Assembly: GCA_947074195.1 (NCBI GenBank)
Contig: CAMTOS010000022.1
Span: 1-35,816 of the forward strand
Reading direction: 5' to 3'
DNA length: 35,816 nucleotides
Source: an uncultured Bacteroides sp.
GTDB taxonomy: Bacteria > Bacteroidota > Bacteroidia > Bacteroidales > Bacteroidaceae
A program made the position numbers and the translations under genes. The notes below the pieces were generated by a model. It was not told the DNA's origin, searched no databases, and saw nothing but the letters and a program-made list of their open reading frames with translations. This document shows positions 1-7,886 of this stretch, in pieces (position 1 is the first letter of the stretch; the number at the start of each line of letters is the position of its first letter).

Positions 1-520
1 ATTCTCCGCAATACGATAATTCTCCATTCACAATGGCCGCTGCCGAAGTGTATGGATGTTCTTTAATGGAAGTCATGTTTTGAATATGAATCACCCGCCA
101 GCCGTGAGCTTTCATATAGTCCGCTATCATCGAGCGGTGACAGCGCCACCACAGTACTTCGGCACACATAATGGCGGTGCGCCGGGTTGTGGCATATTGT
201 TCGAGCTGTGCAATTCCTTCTCTAAATGAATCGCTTTCCATATAATCGGCATAGTTGCGGAACGATTGATTGCGCCAGGCGGTGTTTTTAGAATCTTTCT
301 TTTTCGGGCGTAAGCCCCCAAGAAGCTTTATATAGGCATAGCCAATGCCATGTTCTCTTAAACTTTGCTCCAGTGCATCGCTGTTGAATTGGGGGAACTT
401 ATTAGATCCCGGCAGCGAACGCACATCGACCAACTGCTCAATTTCATATTGTTGGAGCAGAGCAATGAACTGCCCGATATTCAGCGTGGAGTGGCCTATG
501 GTCCAGAGTGTATTTTCCAT
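1..520 (-). CDS. DUF488 family protein (3' end cut by window edge)
   Basis: Reading the minus strand from ATG at 520 gives about 173 residues with no stop before the window edge, so the C-terminus is missing. DUF488 hallmarks are visible: TIGHST near residue 7, VDVRSLPGS near residue 32, a LLGGLRP segment near residue 64, and MCAE followed by CHR near residue 115. The conserved Cys and His/Arg hint at a small nucleotide- or nucleic-acid-related enzyme, but no reaction is established for the family. The start codon follows the TAA of the uracil-DNA-glycosylase-like gene with no gap, so the two are almost certainly co-transcribed and probably translationally coupled. Family assignment is confident; function is unknown. 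Confidence 0.88.
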   Translation of the reverse strand, partial: MENTLWTIGHSTLNIGQFIALLQQYEIEQLVDVRSLPGSNKFPQFNSDALEQSLREHGIGYAYIKLLGGLRPKKKDSKNTAWRNQSFRNYADYMESDSFREGIAQLEQYATTRRTAIMCAEVLWWRCHRSMIADYMKAHGWRVIHIQNMTSIKEHPYTSAAAIVNGELSYCGE

Positions 521-1093
521 TTATGCGGGTTTTATACCTAAGAAACTGACTAAGTCGGTCATACATATCTCGGCTTCGGCTTTGGTACATGGCGTGCCTA
601 TCATAGGGAAGACAAAAACGGCTGCCCCGAAAATATGTTCATAGTCGGGATTGAAACCATAGCGGGCACGAACTTTATCCTGCATCACCGATGAAAGGAG
701 CAGGTCGAGGGCATTCTTATAGGCAAAAATCAGGAGCTTTGGTTCATACTTCTTTATCAGCTTCATTAATCGCTCATAACCCTTGCGGTACTCTTTTTCA
801 TCCAGTGCCTTATACTCCCGCGGTATCTCCGATATATTGGTGATGCCGTAATTGTTCTGCAGCAGATAATCATCGGCATAATCTCCTTCGGGAACTTTCA
901 GAATGCCGTATTTGTTCAGTTTCCGCCAGAGCGATTTACCCCGTGTTCCCTGAAAATAATGCCCTTTGGCCACACTACCCAGACTCGGTGTGCGACCGAC
1001 AATAAGAATCTGTAATGTTCCGCTTTCGGGCAGAATATCACTTAAAGTCTTGTACGACTTTCCGTCTTCGCTGATGGTGGTCTGATAATTCAT
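521..1093 (-). CDS. Uracil-DNA glycosylase superfamily protein (MUG/TDG-like)
   Basis: A protein of 190 residues. Its N-terminal part has the UDG-superfamily pattern: hydrophobic strand ILIVG, then RTPS and SxxxGHYF with a downstream SLWRKL (about residues 29-58). This resembles motif A and the flipped-base pocket of mismatch-specific MUG/TDG glycosylases. A second conserved segment with YGITN (about residues 82-86) follows. MUG enzymes carry an Asn in the GINPG motif; here the equivalent stretch reads GRTPS, so the catalytic chemistry may differ or be lost. The likely role is base excision of deaminated or mismatched bases in cytoplasmic DNA, inferred from the fold only. The gene is 27 nt downstream of the esterase-like gene and directly abuts the DUF488 gene. 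Confidence 0.72.
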   Translation of the reverse strand: MNYQTTISEDGKSYKTLSDILPESGTLQILIVGRTPSLGSVAKGHYFQGTRGKSLWRKLNKYGILKVPEGDYADDYLLQNNYGITNISEIPREYKALDEKEYRKGYERLMKLIKKYEPKLLIFAYKNALDLLLSSVMQDKVRARYGFNPDYEHIFGAAVFVFPMIGTPCTKAEAEICMTDLVSFLGIKPA

Positions 1094-1120
1094 AAGACAC
1101 GAAAACTAAAAGCGGTGAAA

Positions 1121-2668
1121 CTATCTGTTGATTGAGTCCTTGATCCATTTAAAGAGTTCATCCAGATCATAATCGCCCATGTGCGGTCTGTCCCATGCAA
1201 AGGCAAAATCAACTTCATAGCCCTTGTTCAATAGCGATGTAGCCAGAATCACCTCTGTAGCCAATCCGATATTGTTATCGATGGTGCCATAACGAATGTG
1301 CCAGAAAGTAGATGAAGTCGCATCACGTGTATCGATATAATAGAGCGGATTCATCATCTTTATAATATCCCATGCGGCAAGCGTTCCTTTATCGGGCGAA
1401 TTGTCGTACGAGTAACGGGTGAAATGCTGTGCGGGTAGGGAAGCGGTGCCGAACAAGTGATTTTCGGGTGCATCCATGGTAAATGCATCAAAAGCAGGCG
1501 GAGTTTTCATGCGCCCCATATGTTTGATATAGGCCGGCCAGTCGATATTCACAGCGCGACCGCCTTTCAGACTGAGCCACGATGTTTTGCTAAGATCAGT
1601 ACCTTTGTTGATGGCCTTCTGTGCAGCGGCAATCACGTAAGAGATGACATATTCTTTAAAGTTTCCATTGCCCTGCTCATCGAGTGTCAGCAAGTTGCCG
1701 TTCCTGTCTGTTAACCGCAATGAATTGACGTAAAGCGGAAACATTTGTTTTAATTGATCTGATACCTTTTGTTGTTCCAGCGTCAGTTGGTTGGTCATTT
1801 CGGCAGGAGCATTGTTGCCGTCGAGCATTTGCATCATGGCTGCATTAAAAGAATTCACGCCATTGAACTGCCACTCGTAGGCACAATCGGCATGGTCCAG
1901 ATCGGTAATCGGGCAATAGGCCGATACAGCATAGATGTTATCATCGGCATCTGCTGCACCGATTTCCTGTAGATAAGGCTTGTAATCCGGACTGTTTCCG
2001 GTAGCACCTAACAACATCGACATAGCACCTCCGGCACTTGTACCGTTGGATATAATCTTTCTTTTATCGCCCGGAATCGCATCGTCGTTATAACGAAGAT
2101 AACAGATGGCTGCCTTCAGGTCAACCAGTCCGGCGGGCGCTTTTCCGGTAAATACACCTTCTGCGTTTTTCAGACTCCTCCCGCGTGCACCTGCCGATAC
2201 CACGACAAATCCTTCGGTAAGGGCATAGTGAATGGCCGAGCCCTGTTTCATGTCGGCACCGGCCGGTTGTTGCGGCATGTGAGGTGGACGTCCGCCCGGC
2301 GCACCGCCACGCTGGCCAAATACATTTCCTTTGCGTCCGGCAAGTGTCATAGGCGTAGCCGGCATATATCCGCCCACACCATTGGGATAAAATATCGGTG
2401 CGGTACGTAGATTATAATCGTTTATACTATTTCCCTGATAATATGTCTCGGGTACATAAATGTTGAGTTTCTGATAAGTCGTATCGACCGGATTGGCCAC
2501 ATAGATGATGTTTTCGTAAGCCCTGACCTGATATTCTTTGCCGTTAAATGTATACGACTGAATAGTATAATTATCAGGATTGAAAGTAAGGGAATACGTT
2601 TTTTGCTCTGCATTTCCGCTTAAACCAACTCCGAGGAGAAGAAGAAAAAGTAAACCAAATCGTCTCAT
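1121..2668 (-). CDS. Secreted alpha/beta hydrolase, tannase/feruloyl-esterase-like
   Basis: A protein of 515 residues with a clean signal peptide (hydrophobic residues 4-17, likely cut after GNA at 18-20) and no lipobox, so probably periplasmic. The nucleophile elbow GTSAGG places the catalytic Ser at 211. A plausible acid is Asp464 in GTIDNN and the His is 496 in DRPHMGD, giving a Ser-Asp-His triad in the expected order. A long insertion between the Ser and Asp regions (about 240-430) and the C-terminal WDRPHMGD segment resemble the bacterial 'subtype B' tannase family, whose members cleave gallate or other aromatic esters. The substrate is inferred; it could be another carbohydrate or aromatic esterase. 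It begins a minus-strand group with the UDG-like and DUF488 genes. No Bacteroidota promoter is obvious upstream, where a 22-nt repeat element lies. Confidence 0.72.
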   Translation of the reverse strand: MRRFGLLFLLLLGVGLSGNAEQKTYSLTFNPDNYTIQSYTFNGKEYQVRAYENIIYVANPVDTTYQKLNIYVPETYYQGNSINDYNLRTAPIFYPNGVGGYMPATPMTLAGRKGNVFGQRGGAPGGRPPHMPQQPAGADMKQGSAIHYALTEGFVVVSAGARGRSLKNAEGVFTGKAPAGLVDLKAAICYLRYNDDAIPGDKRKIISNGTSAGGAMSMLLGATGNSPDYKPYLQEIGAADADDNIYAVSAYCPITDLDHADCAYEWQFNGVNSFNAAMMQMLDGNNAPAEMTNQLTLEQQKVSDQLKQMFPLYVNSLRLTDRNGNLLTLDEQGNGNFKEYVISYVIAAAQKAINKGTDLSKTSWLSLKGGRAVNIDWPAYIKHMGRMKTPPAFDAFTMDAPENHLFGTASLPAQHFTRYSYDNSPDKGTLAAWDIIKMMNPLYYIDTRDATSSTFWHIRYGTIDNNIGLATEVILATSLLNKGYEVDFAFAWDRPHMGDYDLDELFKWIKDSINR

Positions 2669-2735
2669 AATCTACACATTTAAATATCACTTATTCGACT
2701 ATAACATTTCGGTTTTTGATTTTGTTCCTTTACAG
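2669..2735. other. Leader region of the esterase-like gene
   Basis: AT-rich spacer between the esterase start codon and the 22-nt repeat element. I see no match to TAnnTTTG on the minus strand, so the promoter is either degenerate or lies on the far side of the repeat. Confidence 0.4.
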
Positions 2736-2817
2736 TTTTCCGGCAATAGCTACTCAGTCTGCCAGCAATAGCTTCCCGCCTTGCTGATCATAGCTTGCTG
2801 CCAGGCTGAGATGCTAT
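2736..2817 (-). repeat. Intergenic 22-nt-period repeat element, copy A
   Basis: Read on the minus strand from 2817 to 2736 there are three 22-nt units (2817-2796, 2795-2774, 2773-2752) and a truncated fourth (2751-2736) ending in GCCGGAAAA. Units 2 to 4 begin AGCTAT; unit 1 is more degenerate but shares CTCAGCCTG with unit 2 of copy B. CTCAGTC at 2753-2759 is an inverted match to GACTGAG at 2818-2824, so the whole element can fold back. It lies between the operon terminator and the esterase gene. The period is not a multiple of three, so it is not coding. Confidence 0.85.
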
Positions 2818-2830
2818 GACTGAGAAGAGC

Positions 2831-2874
2831 AAAAAAAATATGCTTTTAAGTCGTGTTGCAGACTTAAAAGCATA
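2831..2874 (-). terminator. Intrinsic terminator of the Sus-type operon
   Basis: Perfect 14-bp inverted repeat 2839-2852 / 2861-2874 with an 8-nt loop. On the minus strand it is followed directly by eight T (2838-2831). It lies 29 nt after the stop codon of the last operon gene, so it ends the minus-strand transcript that starts upstream of the SusC-like gene. Confidence 0.93.
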
Positions 2875-2902
2875 CCTGTAAAATAGTTTGATGGAAATCT
2901 TT

Positions 2903-3358
2903 TTAGTTCAGATCCGATGGCAGTTCGCAGCGGGTATAAACCGATACATCAGATGCATCACCCACTACAGTCCACACCATTCTGTCGGCATAGATTTTGA
3001 TTTCATACTGATTGTTCCATGCACCGTTCTGGTAATCGTAAACTCCCGAAATGATATCAACAGAATTATCATCTGCATCTTTCGAAAGGGTAAACGAACC
3101 TGTGATTTCGCGGGCATACATACTATCCATGTTCTGATACATCACGAATGTTTTTTCGCGACGATCGAACGTAATATAATTATAGATAGTCTCAATCTTC
3201 TCGCCATTCCATTCAGTCAAACCCCATGTACCGGCAATATTAATATAGTTTGCCTCTAAGGTAACTTCCTGGAATACTTTATCATCATCGTTGTTGCTGC
3301 AGGCCACCGATACAAAGATCAGCGAAAGCAACATCGTTAATTTGAATATATTCTTCAT
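2903..3358 (-). CDS. Lipocalin-like surface lipoprotein
   Basis: A protein of 151 residues with a lipoprotein signal peptide ending at VAC (Cys20). The SNNDDD that follows fits the acidic export signal that sends Bacteroidota lipoproteins to the cell surface. The mature part opens with an IAGTWGLTEWNG motif (about residue 41), typical of lipocalin-like/DUF500x beta-barrel domains, followed by alternating beta strands with many aromatic residues. It may bind a small hydrophobic ligand or act as an accessory protein of the Sus-type system; neither is shown. It is the last gene of the operon, 19 nt after the DUF1573 gene, and is followed by a strong terminator. Confidence 0.75.
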   Translation of the reverse strand: MKNIFKLTMLLSLIFVSVACSNNDDDKVFQEVTLEANYINIAGTWGLTEWNGEKIETIYNYITFDRREKTFVMYQNMDSMYAREITGSFTLSKDADDNSVDIISGVYDYQNGAWNNQYEIKIYADRMVWTVVGDASDVSVYTRCELPSDLN

Positions 3359-3377
3359 GTTTTAATAATGTGTAGTT

Positions 3378-4187
3378 TTATTTCTTTATACGGTTCTCGA
3401 TTTTCATCAGCAGCCCTTTATCTCCGGGTTGCGCATCGACTCCCTCTATGGCGATGATAAACTCATCATCTCTCTCCGGCAACTTCTCGTTATTTATCGA
3501 TACGATAATATCAGCCTCCTGTCCCGGTTGAATCACTTTCGGCTCACTCTTAATCTCGATATAAGGAGGCAACTCCTCACCGTTAAGTGTTCCTTTAATG
3601 CTGATTTCACGATCACTGCTGTTTACACAAACCAGTCGCTCAGTGATCCATTGCGATTCTTCGGTGAATTTAAATGTCATGAACTTACGTCGGAAACGCA
3701 GCACACCCACTTTGCGGCTGTAGTGATAATAAGGATCCTCGCTTGGTTTTATCTTTCCGATAATTCTGAGCGAAAAATCAGATTCATCGGGATACATATC
3801 GGTATAGATAAACGCCTCCTGAAAGATATCACCTTTCTTTTTGTAGGGATTAAAGGTCAGGATGATTTCCTTCTCTTCGCCCGGGCCAAAAATACTGTCG
3901 GGAATCTGCGTGGTAAGACAGCTGCAGGAATTCACTACCTCTGTAACTCTAACCTCTTTATCGCAGATATTCTTTACCAGAAAGGTATAGCTTTGCGGAG
4001 ATGCATCTTCTGCAATATCGGGAATACTGAGTTCATATTCATTCGGTATCAGACACGACTCACCCGATGTTCTTTCAACCTGATCGGTTTGCGGGAAAGG
4101 AGAATTTTTGCTGATAGTATTCTGCGCATTTGCGTGCGCAGAATAAATAGTAAGAATAAGTATCAGGATACCCGAAAATGCTTTCAT
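3378..4187 (-). CDS. DUF1573 domain secreted protein
   Basis: A protein of 269 residues with a Sec signal peptide (1-21, cleavage likely after ANA). A DUF1573 domain sits at about 50-145, with the typical CSC pair (Cys88 and Cys90), a GPGEEKEI turn and an LTFNP strand. This immunoglobulin/ASH-like fold is common in Bacteroidota exported proteins. The C-terminal part (about 150-260) looks like a second Ig-like domain with an IQPGQEADI turn. No catalytic motif is seen, so a structural, chaperone or binding role is likely. It is 18 nt after the subtilase gene and 19 nt before the lipocalin-like gene. Its function in the operon is unknown. Confidence 0.8.
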   Translation of the reverse strand: MKAFSGILILILTIYSAHANAQNTISKNSPFPQTDQVERTSGESCLIPNEYELSIPDIAEDASPQSYTFLVKNICDKEVRVTEVVNSCSCLTTQIPDSIFGPGEEKEIILTFNPYKKKGDIFQEAFIYTDMYPDESDFSLRIIGKIKPSEDPYYHYSRKVGVLRFRRKFMTFKFTEESQWITERLVCVNSSDREISIKGTLNGEELPPYIEIKSEPKVIQPGQEADIIVSINNEKLPERDDEFIIAIEGVDAQPGDKGLLMKIENRIKK

Positions 4188-4205
4188 GCTCTTTCTGTTA
4201 GATGA

Positions 4206-6197
4206 TTATCTTAACCAGCCGGTATCGTTAGCGTTCTTACGAACAGTAATAACAAACGACTGAGTTCTGCCTTCGCTCGATGTAACTGTAGCATTTACCA
4301 TGCCGGTTGTGTGACCAGTGATGGTTGCTATCGTACCATTTAACGTAACAGATGCGATGCTATTGTTTTCAACGTTGCAAGTATAAGAAAGTTTTTCGCC
4401 ATTCATGAAATAACGCGCAAAATCAATCTTAGCCGTTTTATCGATACCCACATACATATTAGGCATCTTCATTTCAGAACCGGCACCGTTATCAATAGCA
4501 GCCAGAAGAAGATCAGCGTTTAGCATACCATGACCCATTTTATTTCTGTAAGTTGAAGGCTCCATTTCGATTAAGCTAACTTCGCCAAACAGATCCCAGG
4601 CTTCCCAGAAATATTTAGAGTCAGTAAAGTAAGTTTCAACCGGTACACAAGAATTATACATCAGGTCGCGGAATTCACTTGCTTTGAAATGTCTTCTTTG
4701 CTGTACGGCATACGACAGACCAAGAGCTGCAATACCCGATACGTTAGGACAAGCCATAGAAGTACCTTCCATATAACCATAACCTGATTTACCATCAACT
4801 GGAATTGTAGAAAGAATCTTACCCATTTCGCTTGAGTGGAAACCGCTGTCACCGCCAGGTGCAGAAACATTTACGCGGCCATAGTTGGTATAGTTAGAAG
4901 GCATACCGGCAGCGTCGAGAGAACCTACACCAATGATTTCGCCATAGGCAGCAGGATAAGATGATTGAGAAGCACCTTCGTTACCGGCTGCAAAGATTGC
5001 CAGACCACCCTGAATTACTCCGTTAGGAGAACCAGCATTGTTGATGAAGTAATCAAGCGCCTCTTTTTCCAGTGGATAAAGTCCCATCCATTCTGCATCA
5101 GTATCCGGACCAGGATAGTAATATAAAGGATTTGCTTTTGATGAGTTGTAACCCCAGCTACACTGAAGAATTACAGCACCGTTATCGGCAGCATATTTAA
5201 TGGCACGCGCTTCGTTGTAAAGCGATACACCATAATCACCGGCAAATACCTGACAGCTCATGATCTTTACACCATTACCGCTACCATCACCACCTGCGAT
5301 GCTCGACAAACCTTTACCGTTGTTATTCACAGCAGCAATAGTTCCGGCAACGTGAGTACCGTGGCCGGTATCTCGTGCATCGTTATAAGTAATAGTACCA
5401 TGATTGAACACGAAGTTATAACCATAAAGGTCACCTGCATAACCATTGCCATCATGGTCTTGTTTCGATCCGAAGATTTCACCTTCGTTCACCCACATAT
5501 TGGCTGCAAGATCTTCGTGATCATACATTACACCTTCGTCAAGAACGGCAACAATGATCGATGCATCACCGGTACACTTTTGCCATGCAGCAGCAGCGCC
5601 AACGTCAACACCGGCTACAGAATTCTGCAAGTCACCATTGTTGATGTAATGCCATTGCTTGTCCAGCAAAGGATCGTTGAAGCGATCGCCAGAGCGGGTC
5701 ATTGCTTGCATAGCTGCATCAGATACAACTGTAGATTTACGAGGCTCATAACCACGCACAATCGTGTGACTGTACTGTAGTTTCTCTACGCTACTAAGCG
5801 ATGCAAGTAATGCATAAGCTTTTTCTACATTAAAATCGGTGCTGAAACGAACTACGTACCAGTTGTGCATTCCAGCCTCGCGGGTACGCTCTTCGTTACG
5901 ATTATCGATTGGGAAAACACGCTCAAACTGTGTTGCACCTATAGTTTCCAGTACTTCATCGAATGAAGAAATACCAGCACGGCCAGTCTGCGCAGAGCGG
6001 GTTCTTGATTCTACCTGTTCGGTAACATCAGCATAAAGTTTCACCATCAGTTCGCCCGGCAATCTGTTGATTACAGGAAGTTCGTTTGGCACATCCGGTG
6101 TTTGTATGGCACCTTCTTCAATGAAAGTGTCATTCGAGCAGGCTGCAAGGGACATTAACCCTGCAGCTGCCAAAATAAAGCTATATTTTTTCATCAT
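4206..6197 (-). CDS. Surface S8 family subtilisin-like serine protease lipoprotein
   Basis: A lipoprotein of 663 residues with a lipobox LAAC (Cys20) followed by SND. A propeptide-like domain (about 45-150) contains the LPGELMVKL start common in Bacteroidota subtilases. The peptidase S8 core follows: Asp220 in VAVLDEGV, His279 in GHGTHVAG, oxyanion Asn406 in FAAGNEG and Ser480 in GTSMACPNVSG, so the triad is complete. A C-terminal Ig-like domain (about 575-655) ends the protein. I chose ATG at 6197 (MMKKYS). A GTG at 6209 would add four residues and overlap the upstream stop, but GTG starts are rare here. It presumably cuts proteins at the cell surface and feeds peptides to the SusCD importer encoded in the same operon. 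Confidence 0.92.
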   Translation of the reverse strand: MMKKYSFILAAAGLMSLAACSNDTFIEEGAIQTPDVPNELPVINRLPGELMVKLYADVTEQVESRTRSAQTGRAGISSFDEVLETIGATQFERVFPIDNRNEERTREAGMHNWYVVRFSTDFNVEKAYALLASLSSVEKLQYSHTIVRGYEPRKSTVVSDAAMQAMTRSGDRFNDPLLDKQWHYINNGDLQNSVAGVDVGAAAAWQKCTGDASIIVAVLDEGVMYDHEDLAANMWVNEGEIFGSKQDHDGNGYAGDLYGYNFVFNHGTITYNDARDTGHGTHVAGTIAAVNNNGKGLSSIAGGDGSGNGVKIMSCQVFAGDYGVSLYNEARAIKYAADNGAVILQCSWGYNSSKANPLYYYPGPDTDAEWMGLYPLEKEALDYFINNAGSPNGVIQGGLAIFAAGNEGASQSSYPAAYGEIIGVGSLDAAGMPSNYTNYGRVNVSAPGGDSGFHSSEMGKILSTIPVDGKSGYGYMEGTSMACPNVSGIAALGLSYAVQQRRHFKASEFRDLMYNSCVPVETYFTDSKYFWEAWDLFGEVSLIEMEPSTYRNKMGHGMLNADLLLAAIDNGAGSEMKMPNMYVGIDKTAKIDFARYFMNGEKLSYTCNVENNSIASVTLNGTIATITGHTTGMVNATVTSSEGRTQSFVITVRKNANDTGWLR

Positions 6198-6201
6198 CTG
6201 T

Positions 6202-7860
6202 TTAATCACCTAAAGTTGGTCTTCTGAATGGATAGAGTTCATAGTAATATTCCCAGTTAAGTGGCTCGTTACTGAAACGTGCACGTACGCCATCCGAATT
6301 GTAACCTTCCTGGCCGAAAATCAGCGTAAACGGATCCCACATCCAGAAATTAGGATGATACAGAATCCAGAAAGGAATATCACCTGTAAGCATATTATAG
6401 TTTATACCAAGATACTGAATGTTTGGAAGTATTTTGGGTGTACCGATAAGAATAGCAGGCAACGAATCATTTGACGCGATGATATCCTCTTCTGTATATT
6501 TCACAGGATAATCGTTCATGTCGGGCAATGTGCCTTCGATATAATTCGATGAAAGTCTCAGTACTTCAAGTTTCTCCCATGAAAGAAGTTCTTTAAACTT
6601 CATCATGTCCGTATGAATATGGTCAATATTCATATACAATCCCATGTCATCGGTCTTGCTTGTATTCAGGTTGTTGATGTAGCTGCTGCGACGACATCCC
6701 GAAAGATTAAGCGATGTAAGATTAGGGAAATTAGCGGCAGTAATAACCGATGGTATCGAAGAAAAGTTATTCGACCCCAGGTGAATTGATTCTAACTGAG
6801 TCAGTTTTGCCAGATCTTCAGGGATGCTAATCAGACCATACGAGAATAACTCCAGGTGCTTCAAATATTTCAGGTCATTAATCGCATCACCCATATCAAT
6901 GTTACGGATATGCGAATTTACATTACTGAATACTGAAAGCGTTTCAAGATACTTAATTTTACCAAGTTCGGTAGGAAGTGATTCATCAGTATCGATCAGA
7001 TAGAAACGTACGGAACGTACACGACCAATCATTTCCGGCGTTACACCTTCATCTCTTCTTTCCCAAAGCGTAACCTGTGCCCAGTTAGAGATGCTTTCTG
7101 TTACATCGAATTCAGAATAAGTATTCAGCTTATTGCCTGCAATGATAATAGCAAGCGAGTCACCCGCACGACTGTCTTCGATAAGTGAAGCAGCTTTCTG
7201 CGAAACATTCAGTACCGCTTCTTGCGAAAGTGAAACGCTTCCATCGGTCGGAATCAGTTTTACTTGTGCAGTTCTTTCGGTTGCATCAGGATTCATGCTC
7301 CAGTTGAAACGAACTTTCAGGCTTTGCGGACGTGCATGTTTCAGTTCGAAATCCTCAAGTTGCGTTTTATCAAAAGTGATCCAGTCACAATCTTGTGGGA
7401 GCTCGATATTGAAAAGAACGTTTGTAGTGATGGTTGTTTCGAAATAACGTTCGCGTGAGCTTTTATAGCTTTCGATGTTTACAGTTGGCTCATCAATCAG
7501 AATTGTTTTATCGAAACCAAACTGACTCACAGAAATTGTTCTGGTGATACCCAGTTCGTTCGTGATTCGGATGTTGGCCGAACGCACATCATGAATTAAA
7601 GACGGATCAACAGTCAATTCGCAATCTGTAACGCCCACACCATTGGCTGGTGAAAGCTTAAGCCAGGGTTGCGAAGATGATGCTACCCATTGTGAACCAG
7701 AAGCCACAACGATTACTTCGTCGCCACCATCGGCTGCAAAGAACACATCATTTTTGTCAACTGAAAGATCGTTCGACATTGTTTCGGCATCATCGCTACA
7801 TGCACTTAATACAAATGCACATAAAGATAAAACCAGTGATATATTTCTTATAAATTTCAT
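6202..7860 (-). CDS. BACON-domain and leucine-rich-repeat surface lipoprotein
   Basis: A protein of 552 residues with lipobox LSAC (Cys21) followed by SDDAE, an acidic surface-export signal. Residues about 30-115 form a BACON-like domain (FFAADGGDE, GSQWVASSSQPWLKLSP, then an ITRTISVSQ strand). A second BACON-like or Ig domain spans about 125-225. From about 280 to 545 there are leucine-rich repeats of the LxxLxxLxLxxN type, including a LESIHLGSNNFSSIP unit. BACON domains are linked to binding of mucin or carbohydrate, and LRRs to protein binding, so a substrate-capturing role is inferred. Its stop lies 4 nt before the subtilase ATG, which suggests translational coupling. It is probably a functional partner or distant paralogue of the larger LRR lipoprotein upstream. 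Confidence 0.83.
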   Translation of the reverse strand: MKFIRNISLVLSLCAFVLSACSDDAETMSNDLSVDKNDVFFAADGGDEVIVVASGSQWVASSSQPWLKLSPANGVGVTDCELTVDPSLIHDVRSANIRITNELGITRTISVSQFGFDKTILIDEPTVNIESYKSSRERYFETTITTNVLFNIELPQDCDWITFDKTQLEDFELKHARPQSLKVRFNWSMNPDATERTAQVKLIPTDGSVSLSQEAVLNVSQKAASLIEDSRAGDSLAIIIAGNKLNTYSEFDVTESISNWAQVTLWERRDEGVTPEMIGRVRSVRFYLIDTDESLPTELGKIKYLETLSVFSNVNSHIRNIDMGDAINDLKYLKHLELFSYGLISIPEDLAKLTQLESIHLGSNNFSSIPSVITAANFPNLTSLNLSGCRRSSYINNLNTSKTDDMGLYMNIDHIHTDMMKFKELLSWEKLEVLRLSSNYIEGTLPDMNDYPVKYTEEDIIASNDSLPAILIGTPKILPNIQYLGINYNMLTGDIPFWILYHPNFWMWDPFTLIFGQEGYNSDGVRARFSNEPLNWEYYYELYPFRRPTLGD

Positions 7861-7886
7861 ATACTTCTACTTTTCTCGTTTAAGAA

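Noticed and set aside
3429..4205. Long plus-strand open frame (258 residues) opposite the DUF1573 gene
   Set aside because: Its translation has no recognisable domain, while the minus frame has a signal peptide, the DUF1573 CSC motif and correct operon spacing.
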